This document shows positions 9,013-17,969 of a DNA stretch of 64,000 bases, piece after piece. This DNA comes from Myxococcales bacterium (GTDB taxonomy: Bacteria; Myxococcota; UBA796; SXON01). Location: the NCBI GenBank assembly GCA_009692585.1, contig SHYX01000005.1, positions 1 to 64,000 on the forward strand, read 5' to 3'. The position numbers and the translations under genes were made by a program. The number at the start of each line of letters is the position of its first letter. Positions within the stretch are counted from its first letter, which is position 1. The notes beneath the pieces were generated by a model that was not told the origin of the DNA, did not search any database, and saw only the letters and a program-made list of their open reading frames with translations.

Positions 9013-9261
9013 GTGCTTCTACTCGCGCTGTCTCTCGCGCACGCCGAAACCGACATCGGCACCACCAAGAAATTCGGCCTCGGCCTGGAGTCCGGAACGG
9101 CGTCGGTCGCCCTTGCCGGCAAGTACTGTTTCGGCCCCCAGACCGGCCTCGCGTTCGCGGCCGGGACCGGCGTCAGCATCCATGCCGGTCGCGCCGCCTT
9201 CGAAGGCGAAATTGTGCACTGGGGTGGCATGGGTGACGCCGGGGCGCGCTGGTACTCATAG
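9013..9261 (+). CDS. Short secreted protein, probably truncated outer-membrane protein
   Basis: 82 residues from GTG 9013. The N-terminus LLLALSLAHA|ET looks like a signal peptide with an AHA cleavage site. The rest (GLGLESGTASVALAGKY, then TGLAFAAGTG) resembles the first strands of small outer-membrane beta-barrels, but the frame stops after ~70 mature residues. This is too short for a barrel, so it may be a fragment. It lies just upstream of the 9265 lipoprotein gene. The function is unknown. Confidence 0.4.
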   Translation: MLLLALSLAHAETDIGTTKKFGLGLESGTASVALAGKYCFGPQTGLAFAAGTGVSIHAGRAAFEGEIVHWGGMGDAGARWYS

Positions 9262-9264
9262 CCG

Positions 9265-11925
9265 ATGTCGCTCCTGCTCTTTTTGGCGTGCACCGCCGAC
9301 GTGTCCTTGCGTTTTGTCTCGCCGGACTCCGGCGCGCGTGTGGCCTCCGGAGCCCCGGCGGCGATCGTGGTCGGGGTCACGCCGGCTGACCGCATCGCCG
9401 ACGTCGAGCTCCGCTTCCACATCGAGGGGAGCACGCTCGATGGCGAGCTGACGGTGGACCGCGAGGCCGGTCAGGCCACGTTCACCACCACCGCCCTGCC
9501 GCTCGGCAGCTTCCAATTGGGGGCCGAAGCGACGGATGGCGAGGACCGCGCCGAGGCCGAACGGACCTTCACCGGGTTCACCAACGGCTCTCCGGTGGTC
9601 ACGTTCTCCAACCCGGTCGATGGCGGGGTGGTGCTTGCCGGGACGCCGTTCGAGGTCCGCGCCACGATCCTCGATGCCGACGACATCGAGGGCATCGGCG
9701 AGATCGCGCTCGCGTGGACGGGGATCGCCGCGAGTTCCCAAAGCGCCCCGCGATCGGTGCTCGGGGGCGGCGACGTGCACTTCCTGGCCGACGCGCTGGC
9801 CGAGGGGGAGTGGGAGATCGGGCTCGCCGTGACCGATGCCAACGGCGGTGTCGGCGCCGCCAATGCCCACTTCGCCGCGACCGGCGGCGACGAAGACGGC
9901 GATGGGTACACCGACGACCGACTCGGCGGCGACGACTGTGACGACGAGGACGCGGCCGTCAACCCTGGCGGCCGCGAGTTGTGCAACGGCCTCGACGACG
10001 ACTGCAACGGCGCCGTCGATGACGACGCCGTCGGCATGAACACGTGGTACGACGACGACGACGCCGACGGCTACGGCGATGACAGCTACCCGAAGGAGGC
10101 CTGCGAGCTCCCCGAGGGGCACGCGGCCGTGGCTGGGGATTGCGACGACGACGACCCCGACGTCAATCCGGGGGCGCTCGAGCAGTGTGAGACCGGCATC
10201 GACGAAGACTGCGACGGCATCATCGACACCGACGCCGAGACCAGCTTCCGCCTGTGGATCGACAGCGACGGCGACGGCTACGGACGCGGCGCCGCCGTCG
10301 TGAGCTGTGCGATACTCGACGGCTACGCCACGGCTTCGGGGGACTGTGATGACAGCCTGGCCACGGTCAACCCCGGCGCGGCCGAGCTGTGCGATGCCAG
10401 CGACCGCGACGAGGACTGCGACGGCAAGACCGACGACGACGACGAAAGCGCCACCGGGCAGACGCGCCACTACCAAGACACCGACGGCGACGGATATGGC
10501 GACGCCCTGACGCCCGGAGACCGCTGCGACGCTGGCGCTGGCTGGTCGGCGAACGACGGCGACTGCGACGACGGCGAAGCCCTGTCGTGGACCGGTGCGA
10601 CCGAGACCTGCGAGGACGGCGCCGACAACGACTGCAGCGGGGGCGACAGTTTGTGCGCGCTGGCCGGCAGCCTCAACCTGAGCGGCGCCGACGTCAAGCT
10701 GACCGGAGCGGGGGCCAACGGCTTCTGTGGGGCGGCCGTCTCCGGCGCCGGTGACCGCGACGCGGACGGGCTCGCCGATGTCGCGGCCGGCTGCTGGGGG
10801 TACGGCACCGGCGGCACGGTCTACCTGCTTGATGGCGGCTTGATCACCAGCGGCTCGATGAGCGCGGGAGTGGCGATCACCGCCGAAGCCGCCGGCGACG
10901 AGCTGGGGGTGGCGGTCGCCGCGTGCGGTGACGTCGATGGCGACGGCAGGGCCGACGTCGTGTTCTCCGCGCCCGGCTACGGCACCCTTGGCGGTGCGGT
11001 CTACCTGTGGTCAGGCGCCCGCGGCGCGGGTGTGGCGTCGGCCGCAGACGACGAGGTGGACGGCGCGAACAACGAGGTGCTCGGGGCGTCGCTGGACTGC
11101 GGCCACGATGTCGACGACGACGGCGCCATCGACGTGCTGGTCGGCGCCAGCGGCACCGGCGCCGCCTACCTGTACGAGGCCGAAACGCTGACGAAGTGGG
11201 CCAAGCTCACCGGCGGAACCGGCTCCGGGGGTGCGGTGGCCCTGCTCGACGATGTCGATGGCGACGGCGTGGATGACGCGCTCGTCGGCGACGAGCAGGC
11301 GAACAAGGCGTGGCTGGTGCTGGGATCGACCAGCCTCGGGAACCTGACCCTCGCATCTGGAGCCGATGCCGCCTACACGGGCGAGGCCACAGGCGACACC
11401 GCGGGGGCGTCCGTGGCCGGATTGGGGGACATCGACGGCGATGGCTACGGCGACCTGGCCATCGGCGCCCCAGAGAACGACAACGGCGGCGCCGCGGCCG
11501 GCAGCGCGTACCTCGTGCTCGGGCAGGGGACGCCGGTCACCACCGCGCTCGGCAGCGCCGACGCCACGCTACGCGGGATCGACGCGTCCGACCGTGCCGG
11601 CGACGCCGTCTCCGGTCCCGGTGACACCGACGACGACGGGCGCAACGACGTGCTGGTCGGCGCGTACTACGACGAGACCTCCGGCAGCGGCGCGGGGGTG
11701 GCCTACCTGCTGTACGGCGCCGTCAGCCTGCCGAGCGGGAGCCTTTCGGGTGCGGGCGCGACCCTCCTGGGCGAGAGCGCTCGCGACAGCGCGGGAGAGG
11801 CCGTGGGCGGGGCCGGTGATGTCGATGGGGACGGCACCGACGACGTCCTGGTGGGTGCGCCCAGTGAAGCCAGCGCCGCCAGCGGGGCCGGGGCCGTGTA
11901 CTTGTTCTGGGGGGGCGCGGGGTAG
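9265..11925 (+). CDS. MopE-type metal-binding repeats plus seven-bladed FG-GAP propeller lipoprotein
   Basis: 886 residues. The short signal peptide ends at LFLAC (Cys9, lipobox). Residues ~20-205 form two Ig-like stretches. Residues ~208-465 contain four 'putative metal-binding motif' units of the MopE kind (DGDGY, GDCDD, NPG, ELC, DDDC). Residues ~470-886 hold seven FG-GAP/integrin-alpha-like units, each with a Ca-binding core such as GDVDGDGRADV followed by GSAYL or GAVYL. Seven units fit one complete beta-propeller. It is an outer-surface lipoprotein; binding of Ca2+ or copper is inferred from the families and no enzyme activity is indicated. Confidence 0.88.
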   Translation: MSLLLFLACTADVSLRFVSPDSGARVASGAPAAIVVGVTPADRIADVELRFHIEGSTLDGELTVDREAGQATFTTTALPLGSFQLGAEATDGEDRAEAERTFTGFTNGSPVVTFSNPVDGGVVLAGTPFEVRATILDADDIEGIGEIALAWTGIAASSQSAPRSVLGGGDVHFLADALAEGEWEIGLAVTDANGGVGAANAHFAATGGDEDGDGYTDDRLGGDDCDDEDAAVNPGGRELCNGLDDDCNGAVDDDAVGMNTWYDDDDADGYGDDSYPKEACELPEGHAAVAGDCDDDDPDVNPGALEQCETGIDEDCDGIIDTDAETSFRLWIDSDGDGYGRGAAVVSCAILDGYATASGDCDDSLATVNPGAAELCDASDRDEDCDGKTDDDDESATGQTRHYQDTDGDGYGDALTPGDRCDAGAGWSANDGDCDDGEALSWTGATETCEDGADNDCSGGDSLCALAGSLNLSGADVKLTGAGANGFCGAAVSGAGDRDADGLADVAAGCWGYGTGGTVYLLDGGLITSGSMSAGVAITAEAAGDELGVAVAACGDVDGDGRADVVFSAPGYGTLGGAVYLWSGARGAGVASAADDEVDGANNEVLGASLDCGHDVDDDGAIDVLVGASGTGAAYLYEAETLTKWAKLTGGTGSGGAVALLDDVDGDGVDDALVGDEQANKAWLVLGSTSLGNLTLASGADAAYTGEATGDTAGASVAGLGDIDGDGYGDLAIGAPENDNGGAAAGSAYLVLGQGTPVTTALGSADATLRGIDASDRAGDAVSGPGDTDDDGRNDVLVGAYYDETSGSGAGVAYLLYGAVSLPSGSLSGAGATLLGESARDSAGEAVGGAGDVDGDGTDDVLVGAPSEASAASGAGAVYLFWGGAG

Positions 11926-11959
11926 GGCGCGGCGCGCGTCGGCAACCGCCGTGCCCGCG

Positions 11960-12571
11960 CTATTGCCGCTCGAGCGCCGCCTTGTAGAAGTAGTAGCTGC
12001 TGCCGTCGTCGCAGTTGATGCTGCCGCCGTGCCACTCGCCGTCCCTGAACGAGCTGGCCTCCTGCATCGTGCACAGCTTGCCCACGATGTTGGCGCGATC
12101 GGTGTAGTAGCTGTCGTCCGACGCCACATCGAGAATCTTGACCCGGGCGCCGGAGGGCACCGACTCCTTGGCCCGGCTCCCGTCCACCGCGCCCGCGGCG
12201 GCCGGCGCCACACCCAGATCCTCGATGGTGGCCTTGTAGAAATAATAGCTGTCGGCGCCGCAGGAGACCGCACCGCCGTGGAACCCTTCGTTGATCGTGG
12301 TGTCGCCCGCGGTCAGACAGTCCCGCCCCTCGATGCTGGCCCGGTCGGCGTAGTAGGCATCATCCGACTGGATCGACACCACCTTGATCCTGTGCCCGCC
12401 GGGGATGATGCCCGTGGCGCCCCCCGACCCCGCCACCGTGACCTCCGGCGTGACCTCCGGCGTGACCGGAAGGCCCAGCGAGGCCGGATCGAAGTCGTCG
12501 CCGAAGTCACCACAACAGCAGCAGGCACCGGCCGCGAATACGAGGGCCGCGACAGGGAGGAGAAGCTTCAC
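11960..12571 (-). CDS. Lipoprotein with two copies of an unrecognised two-Cys repeat domain
   Basis: 203 residues from GTG 12571 (MKLLLPVAALVFAAGAC); the open frame upstream is not signal-like. Four consecutive Cys (17-20) follow the hydrophobic segment, with Cys17 as probable lipid site. Two copies of one domain follow, residues 61-115 and 143-198. Each reads R-(I/V)-K-(V/I) ... SDD-(A/S)-YY-x-D-R-A, then a Cys (85, 167), then HGG-x-x-x-C (104, 187), then YYFYKA. The two Cys per copy probably form a disulfide. I do not recognise the family. The upstream gene at 12610-13539 carries three more copies, and the spacing is 38 bp, so they are probably co-transcribed. Confidence 0.8.
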   Translation of the reverse strand: MKLLLPVAALVFAAGACCCCGDFGDDFDPASLGLPVTPEVTPEVTVAGSGGATGIIPGGHRIKVVSIQSDDAYYADRASIEGRDCLTAGDTTINEGFHGGAVSCGADSYYFYKATIEDLGVAPAAAGAVDGSRAKESVPSGARVKILDVASDDSYYTDRANIVGKLCTMQEASSFRDGEWHGGSINCDDGSSYYFYKAALERQ

Positions 12572-12609
12572 GGCAACACCGGGGCATGCTACGATAACAC
12601 TAAGCGGGG

Positions 12610-13539
12610 TTAGAGCAAATCGACCCTCACCTTCGTCAGGTACAGGTACCGAATTCCGCAAGTCAGCCCACCTTCGAACCAGACGCCGTCGCCTTGGGGG
12701 TGGAGATCGCCGGTCACACGGCATCGCCGTCCCACCAGGGCGCCGCTCTCGGAGAAGAAGGCATCATCACTCGATACTTCGAGGATCTTCACCCGCCTGC
12801 CCTCGCGGAGCGCGCCGGCGCGAGGGCCGGACTCTGACGGCGTCGAGGGGGCCGGCAAGGCCGGGCCGTCATCGGCCGGGGGTTCGAGCGGGAGCTCCAG
12901 GTCGGCGTGGGAGGGATCCTCGCCCAAGGCCGCCTTGTAGAAGTAGTAGCCCTGACCGTCCCAGCAGGTCATCGGCCCACCCTGCCACCCATCCGCGTGG
13001 TACCGCATCGGCTCGGTCGGATGACAATTCCGGCCGATGATCGAGGCGGCTTCGCCGTGGAATGCGTCCTCGGGCGAGATGGCGAGGATGCGCACCGCCT
13101 CACCGGCGACGGCCGCGCGGCGGAGCGCTGCCTCCGGCGCCACCGCGGGCGAGGCCACGATCACCGGTGCGGGCGACGACGCACCAACCGGCACCCCTGG
13201 GGGCGGCGCGGGTACGTCGAACTTGATCGTCTTGCCCAACTGGCCCGCCAGCGTCTCCCCACTGAACGCCGGCGGGAGCACCGCGGCGCCGGGGATGCCC
13301 ACGGCGATGCCAGTGACGTTGTACGTGACGTGATTGGCGCAGTGCAGCCGTCCCCTCCACCAGCCATCCCCCCCGGAGTAGAGCGCGGGTGTTCCCACCA
13401 CGCAGACCTCACCGAGCAGCGCGCCGCGCTCCATGGCGTTGGGATCGGCACCGCCGACATCCGAGACGACGACCACCGTCCCCGGACCGATCAACAGCTC
13501 GCCGGCGGCGGCCTGGGCGAGGATGGTCAGAACGAGCAT
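12610..13539 (-). CDS. Secreted protein with three copies of the same two-Cys repeat domain
   Basis: 309 residues. The signal peptide is MLVLTILAQAAAG without a lipobox Cys, so a soluble periplasmic or secreted protein is expected. Domain copies lie at about residues 19-80 (divergent; Cys46, Cys67), 149-205 (Cys172, Cys192) and 249-305 (Cys273, Cys294), separated by Pro-rich linkers. The last two copies keep the VRIL/VKIL opening, SPEDAF/SSDDAF, the G-R-x-C turn and a GG-x-x-C near the end. The 11960-12571 product has the same domain, so these are paralogues. It starts 12 bp after the UnbV-type gene. The function is unknown. Confidence 0.8.
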   Translation of the reverse strand: MLVLTILAQAAAGELLIGPGTVVVVSDVGGADPNAMERGALLGEVCVVGTPALYSGGDGWWRGRLHCANHVTYNVTGIAVGIPGAAVLPPAFSGETLAGQLGKTIKFDVPAPPPGVPVGASSPAPVIVASPAVAPEAALRRAAVAGEAVRILAISPEDAFHGEAASIIGRNCHPTEPMRYHADGWQGGPMTCWDGQGYYFYKAALGEDPSHADLELPLEPPADDGPALPAPSTPSESGPRAGALREGRRVKILEVSSDDAFFSESGALVGRRCRVTGDLHPQGDGVWFEGGLTCGIRYLYLTKVRVDLL

Positions 13540-13551
13540 GGGCTCCCTCGG

Positions 13552-15375
13552 TTACTGACCCGACAGCCGGTCGGTGTGCGTGGTTTCGCCGAAGGGCGGC
13601 GTGATGGCGATCGAATCGACCGCGCATTGCCCCGCGAGTCCGATCGTGAGCGCCTGATCGTGCTGCATGCCGCCCACACCGTAGCCCCCGCCGACCTCGA
13701 AGGTCTGGGTCGTGCCCGCGCTTTGGACCTCCACGCGGGAGCCCAGGGCCAGCCCCGAGAGCCGGACGGAGCTGCCGCCGAGGCCGTTCTCGTACAGGTG
13801 GAGGGCGTTGACGGTCCACGGCGAGCCTCCGCGGGCGTGGGACGAGCCCGTCACCACGTCGACGTCGCCGTCGAGATCGAAGTCGGCTACCGCGATTCCG
13901 TGGGGCCAGGGTTGGTTGAGCCCGGTCTCGTCGCTGGCCTCTTCCCAGGTGCCGTCGCCCTCGTTGTGCCAGGCCCAGAACTGGGTGTCGGGATAGTCAC
14001 TCTCGCCGACGAGCAGGTCCTTCCATCCATCGTTGTCGTAGTCCAGGAACGCGGCGTGCAAATCGCCGAGATCGGTGTGATCGCCCCCTCCCTTGCGGTC
14101 CAGTCCGATCTCGGCGCTGTCGGCGTGTTCGAATCGGCCGGTGCCGTCGTTGAGCAACAGCTGCGATTCGTCGGCAGAGACCCCCGCCCACTCGTGATGG
14201 ATCTCCGCGTTGAACAAGTCGGCGTCGCCATCGTTGTCCACGTCGCCGCACACGGTGGTGAAGGTGTTTCCACCCAGACGAGCTGGGTGGTCGTCGTAAC
14301 CGGGGGTCCAGGCCGCATATCGGGTGTCTGGACAGGCGTACGCCGGCTGCGGATCGCAGCCGCCGGTCACCGCGCACCAACAGACATAGTAGAGATTGTC
14401 CGAGTAGTCGAGGTTCTGATCTTCGTCGAAGCCAGCCTCTTCGCCACGTTCGACCCACTCGCCGTCCTGTCGGGTGAACAGTAGGTTCCAGCTGCGCGCG
14501 TAGGTCGACTGGAGGAGTTCCGGTGAGCTGTCGCCGTCCAGATCGCAGGCCGTGGCGCCGAAGCCGGGCCGACGATTGCCGCGCTGCGTCCACGCCTCGT
14601 TGCTGCGGGTGGCCTTGAGGTCCATGGCCGTGCCCTCGGACACGTCGGCGAAGTGGCCGTCGCCCACGCCGCGGTAGAGCTTCGGGGGCAGGGAGTTCTG
14701 GGTGACCCCGTACTCCTCGTACCAGTTGACCATCCACAGGTCGGCGATCCCGTCCCCGTCCACCTCGGTGAACGCGGCGCTCGCCGTCGGCATTGCGTTG
14801 TCGGTCTCGAGGCCGCTGGCGGCGAGGCGCGAGAAGTGGCCGGCGCCATCGTTCAGGAAAATGGCGTTGCGTTCGCCAGTGGTGTCGTCGTTCCCCTTGT
14901 CGTGCGAGCGCCCCGCGAAGAGGTCGATGTCACCGTCGCCATCGACATCGGCACCGACGTACACGCCATGCCCCGAGCCAGAGGCCCCGTCGGCGCCGAC
15001 GATGAGCCCGCTCTGGACCGTCTCGTCGACAAAAACCCGACGCCCGGCCACCTCCCGGTTCATCAGCACGCGGTGGCCAAAGACCCCTGACGCCGGGTCA
15101 TCCCGCCCCTCCCCACTCTGCTCGTTGACCACGAGGTCCGGATACCGGTCCGCGTCGAGGTCCAGGGCGATCATCGTGGAGGCGGTGAGGTCGGTCAGCC
15201 CCCAGTCCGCCGTGGTCTCGGTGAACGCGGGCTCGGCTCGATCGTAGGCGCGCGCGTCGCCACCGCAGAACCACTCAGAAGTCACGCCCTCCGGCAGACC
15301 GACGGCATCGACGTTGGAGTCGAGGACCTGGGGGACATCGCCCGGCGAGCATGCCAGCGCGGCAAGAACAAACAT
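13552..15375 (-). CDS. FG-GAP/ASPIC-UnbV repeat lipoprotein
   Basis: 607 residues. The signal peptide ends at LAALAC (Cys9). From residue ~55 there are repeated VCBS/FG-GAP-like units with Asp-rich cores (LDADRYPDLVV, DVDGDGDIDLFAG, DYDNDGWKDLLVGE, DFDLDGDVDVVTGS). The last ~70 residues (GSRVEVQSAGTTQTFEVGGG and a YGVGGMQHDQ turn) match the ASPIC/UnbV C-terminal domain. Such proteins are predicted Ca-binding surface propellers, and most lack a known function. It is the first gene of a three-gene minus-strand group with the two Cys-repeat proteins downstream. Confidence 0.88.
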   Translation of the reverse strand: MFVLAALACSPGDVPQVLDSNVDAVGLPEGVTSEWFCGGDARAYDRAEPAFTETTADWGLTDLTASTMIALDLDADRYPDLVVNEQSGEGRDDPASGVFGHRVLMNREVAGRRVFVDETVQSGLIVGADGASGSGHGVYVGADVDGDGDIDLFAGRSHDKGNDDTTGERNAIFLNDGAGHFSRLAASGLETDNAMPTASAAFTEVDGDGIADLWMVNWYEEYGVTQNSLPPKLYRGVGDGHFADVSEGTAMDLKATRSNEAWTQRGNRRPGFGATACDLDGDSSPELLQSTYARSWNLLFTRQDGEWVERGEEAGFDEDQNLDYSDNLYYVCWCAVTGGCDPQPAYACPDTRYAAWTPGYDDHPARLGGNTFTTVCGDVDNDGDADLFNAEIHHEWAGVSADESQLLLNDGTGRFEHADSAEIGLDRKGGGDHTDLGDLHAAFLDYDNDGWKDLLVGESDYPDTQFWAWHNEGDGTWEEASDETGLNQPWPHGIAVADFDLDGDVDVVTGSSHARGGSPWTVNALHLYENGLGGSSVRLSGLALGSRVEVQSAGTTQTFEVGGGYGVGGMQHDQALTIGLAGQCAVDSIAITPPFGETTHTDRLSGQ

Positions 15376-15416
15376 GCGGCCTACGCTACCTCACCGCACG
15401 CGGCTATGCTCGCCCG

Positions 15417-16571
15417 ATGACCGTGCTCTTGATCCTGAGCTGCGTTGGGGACATCGTCGCCAACGACGGCGGCACCGACTCCACCGATCCCACGCTCTGG
15501 CCGATCGAGCTGAGCCCCGACGGCGGCCCGGCCACGGGAGGCACCTTCGTCCGCATCGTGGGGCTGGGGTTCACCAGCGCCAGCACGGTGACGGTGGGGG
15601 GGGCGCCATGCGCCGCGCTCACCTTCCTGTCCGACACCGAGTTGTATTGCACGACGCCTCCGGGAGTCGTAGGCGAGACCACGCTGAGCGTGGGCCAAGG
15701 CGCTGAAGCCGAAAGCGCTCCGTTCACCTACCTGGACAGCCACACCGACACCGCCGACACCGGCGAACCACCCGCGCGCATCGATGCCTGCACCCTCGAC
15801 AGCCCCACGACGATGGAGGCCGAGAGCAACGAGGCGTCGCCCGCCGTCCTCGCCACGGTGCTCATCGACGACCGGACCGTCGGCGCGGGCCAGCCCCCGG
15901 GGGTTGACGCCGAGCTCGGCTTCGGCAACCCTGGGAGCGACACGAACCTCTGGGCCTGGTTCGAGATGGACTGGTCGGTCCAGGCCGGAGAGGGCGACCA
16001 GTACTCCGGAACCTTCGTGTCGACCCGCACCGGCATCTACGACTACAGCGTGCGCTTCCGCGTGGACCACGGCGACTGGACCGTCTGCCAGAGCAGTACC
16101 GGCACCTACGGCGTCGTCGAGGTCGTTCCGCCGACCAACGAAGAAGCCGTCGATTATTGCCACCTCCAGTGGCCGTGTTCGCTCACCGTCGCGCCAAGTG
16201 GCACGTCCGACGACGTGTACGCGTGGATCTACCAGGGCGGCGTGACCGACGGCACCGGGCAGGGCAACCTGGTGCGCTTCGACCTCGGCGTCGGCGCGCG
16301 TGGGTCCGATCCCGAGACCGATCCGAGCTGGACCTGGTCGCGCATGGACTACTTCAGTGACCAGGACGGGCTCAGCGAGGGAGACGTGGCCAACGACGAG
16401 TACGTCGGCACCTTTCGCGGTCCCTCCACGGTGGGAACCTACGACTACGTCGCGCGCGCCAGCGCCGACGACGGCCTGACCTGGACGCTCTGCGACCTCG
16501 GCGGCGACTCGTGCAATGAGGGCGGTTCGTCCGACGGCTATGACAACCCAGGGACGTGCACCGTCGAGTGA
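15417..16571 (+). CDS. IPT/TIG-domain lipoprotein
   Basis: 384 residues from ATG 15417 (MTVLLILSC, lipobox Cys9); the open frame extends upstream without a signal. Residues ~30-108 look like an IPT/TIG immunoglobulin fold (LSPDGGPATGGTFVRIVGLGF, shortened here). A DTADTG linker follows at about 118. The remaining ~250 residues hold two related modules, each with an early Cys, W-rich strands, an EYVGTF or QYSGTF strand and a YDYVARAS or YDYSVRFR strand ending at a late Cys. It is predicted to be surface-attached and non-enzymatic. It is divergent from the UnbV gene, with 41 bp between starts. Confidence 0.75.
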   Translation: MTVLLILSCVGDIVANDGGTDSTDPTLWPIELSPDGGPATGGTFVRIVGLGFTSASTVTVGGAPCAALTFLSDTELYCTTPPGVVGETTLSVGQGAEAESAPFTYLDSHTDTADTGEPPARIDACTLDSPTTMEAESNEASPAVLATVLIDDRTVGAGQPPGVDAELGFGNPGSDTNLWAWFEMDWSVQAGEGDQYSGTFVSTRTGIYDYSVRFRVDHGDWTVCQSSTGTYGVVEVVPPTNEEAVDYCHLQWPCSLTVAPSGTSDDVYAWIYQGGVTDGTGQGNLVRFDLGVGARGSDPETDPSWTWSRMDYFSDQDGLSEGDVANDEYVGTFRGPSTVGTYDYVARASADDGLTWTLCDLGGDSCNEGGSSDGYDNPGTCTVE

Positions 16572-16589
16572 CGGTCAGGCCCCCGTTTC

Positions 16590-17930
16590 GTGATACCCGC
16601 CGGCCCGATGTCGACGTTCAGCCGCCTCGCCAAGCTCGGCGCTCTCACCACCAAGGTGACCGGCAGCTACCTGGGCCAGCAGCTGGCCGGGATGGTGCAG
16701 AGCGAGCACAAACGCCGCGAGGCGCTCGACCGCCTCCACATCCAGAACGCGGGTCGGATCGTCCAGAATCTCGGCAACCTCAAGGGCGCCGCCATGAAGG
16801 TCGGCCAGGCGGTGGCGCAGGTCATCGACAGCATCGACGTGCCGCTCGAGGCCCGGGCGATGCTCGGCCGGCTGCACGACAAGGCCGAGCCCGTGCCCTG
16901 GGAGACGGTCAGGGCCCGAATCGAACAGGAACTCGGCGGTTCCGTCACCTCGCTCTTCGCCACCATCGACCCTTCCCCGCTCGGGACCGCCTCTTTGGGT
17001 CAGGTCCACGCCGCGACCCTACCCGACGGGGCCGACGTCGTGATCAAGATTCTGCACGGAGGGGTAGAAGATGCGGTCCACAGCGACCTCGCCGCGCTGA
17101 AGAGCCTGCTCATCGGCGGGCGGGTGCTCAAGCGGAGCAAGGCCGAGATCGACGGCTGGTTCGAGGAGATCGAGGCTCGCCTGGCCGAGGAGGTCGACTA
17201 CGAGCACGAGGCGCGCAACCTCGACGCCTTTCGGCGGGTGCTCAGCGGAGACCCCGACGTCACCGTGCCCCGGGTGCACGCCGGCTGGTCGACGAAGCGG
17301 GTGCTGACCATGGAGCGACTGCACGGAAAGCCGCTCGCGGCCTTTGTCGCGACCGGCACGCCCGAAGCACGCCAGCGGGCCGGCACCACGCTCGGACGAG
17401 TTTTCTTCGAGCTTTTCTACGGGCACCGGATGATCCACGGCGACCCACATCCGGGCAACTATCTGTTCGCTCCCGACGGCAAGATCGGGCTGCTGGACTT
17501 CGGGTGTGCCCGGTACTTCGATCTGGAGTGGGTGGCGGACTACGGCGCGTGTGCCATCTACACGCGTCGCGAGCAGCGCGAGCCGATGATGCGCCACGCG
17601 ATGGCCATCGGCGCGCTCACCCAGCGCGATGCGGAGGCTGAAGAGCTTCTGTGGGAGCTGGCTCGCGCGATCGGCATTCCCTTCCGCGGTGGCCCGTTCT
17701 TGACCGGCGGCCCCGACGATGACGCCCACCAGAAGATCGCAAAGGTCATTCCCCGGATCCTGCTCAACGGCAAGCTGCGAACCCCCAAGGAGCTGGTGTT
17801 CCTTCACCGGGCGCTGGGTGGCATCTACACCATCAACAAACAACTGAAACCGGTCACGGATTGGGGTCAGGTGATCGAGAACGCCTACGCCAAGGCGCTG
17901 CGGGATTCGGGACGCGCGCTGGAGGGGTGA
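16590..17930 (+). CDS. ABC1/AarF/UbiB atypical kinase
   Basis: 446 residues (or 440 from ATG 16608). Family-specific motifs are complete: KVGQ (70-73, the KxGQ inhibitory motif), the Ala/Gly-loop variant TASLGQVHAA (133-142), Lys153 (VVIKIL), the catalytic-loop HGDPHPGN (283-290) and Asp303 of LLDFG. UbiB-type kinases support coenzyme Q biosynthesis or lipid homeostasis at the inner membrane. The C-terminal membrane anchor of Proteobacterial UbiB is not evident, so this belongs to the soluble ABC1 subgroup. No quinone genes are nearby. It converges with the MalEF fusion gene. Confidence 0.9.
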   Translation: MIPAGPMSTFSRLAKLGALTTKVTGSYLGQQLAGMVQSEHKRREALDRLHIQNAGRIVQNLGNLKGAAMKVGQAVAQVIDSIDVPLEARAMLGRLHDKAEPVPWETVRARIEQELGGSVTSLFATIDPSPLGTASLGQVHAATLPDGADVVIKILHGGVEDAVHSDLAALKSLLIGGRVLKRSKAEIDGWFEEIEARLAEEVDYEHEARNLDAFRRVLSGDPDVTVPRVHAGWSTKRVLTMERLHGKPLAAFVATGTPEARQRAGTTLGRVFFELFYGHRMIHGDPHPGNYLFAPDGKIGLLDFGCARYFDLEWVADYGACAIYTRREQREPMMRHAMAIGALTQRDAEAEELLWELARAIGIPFRGGPFLTGGPDDDAHQKIAKVIPRILLNGKLRTPKELVFLHRALGGIYTINKQLKPVTDWGQVIENAYAKALRDSGRALEG

Positions 17931-17969
17931 AGAAGCGGAGCGGCCCCACCGCGAGGACGCCGGACCCGA

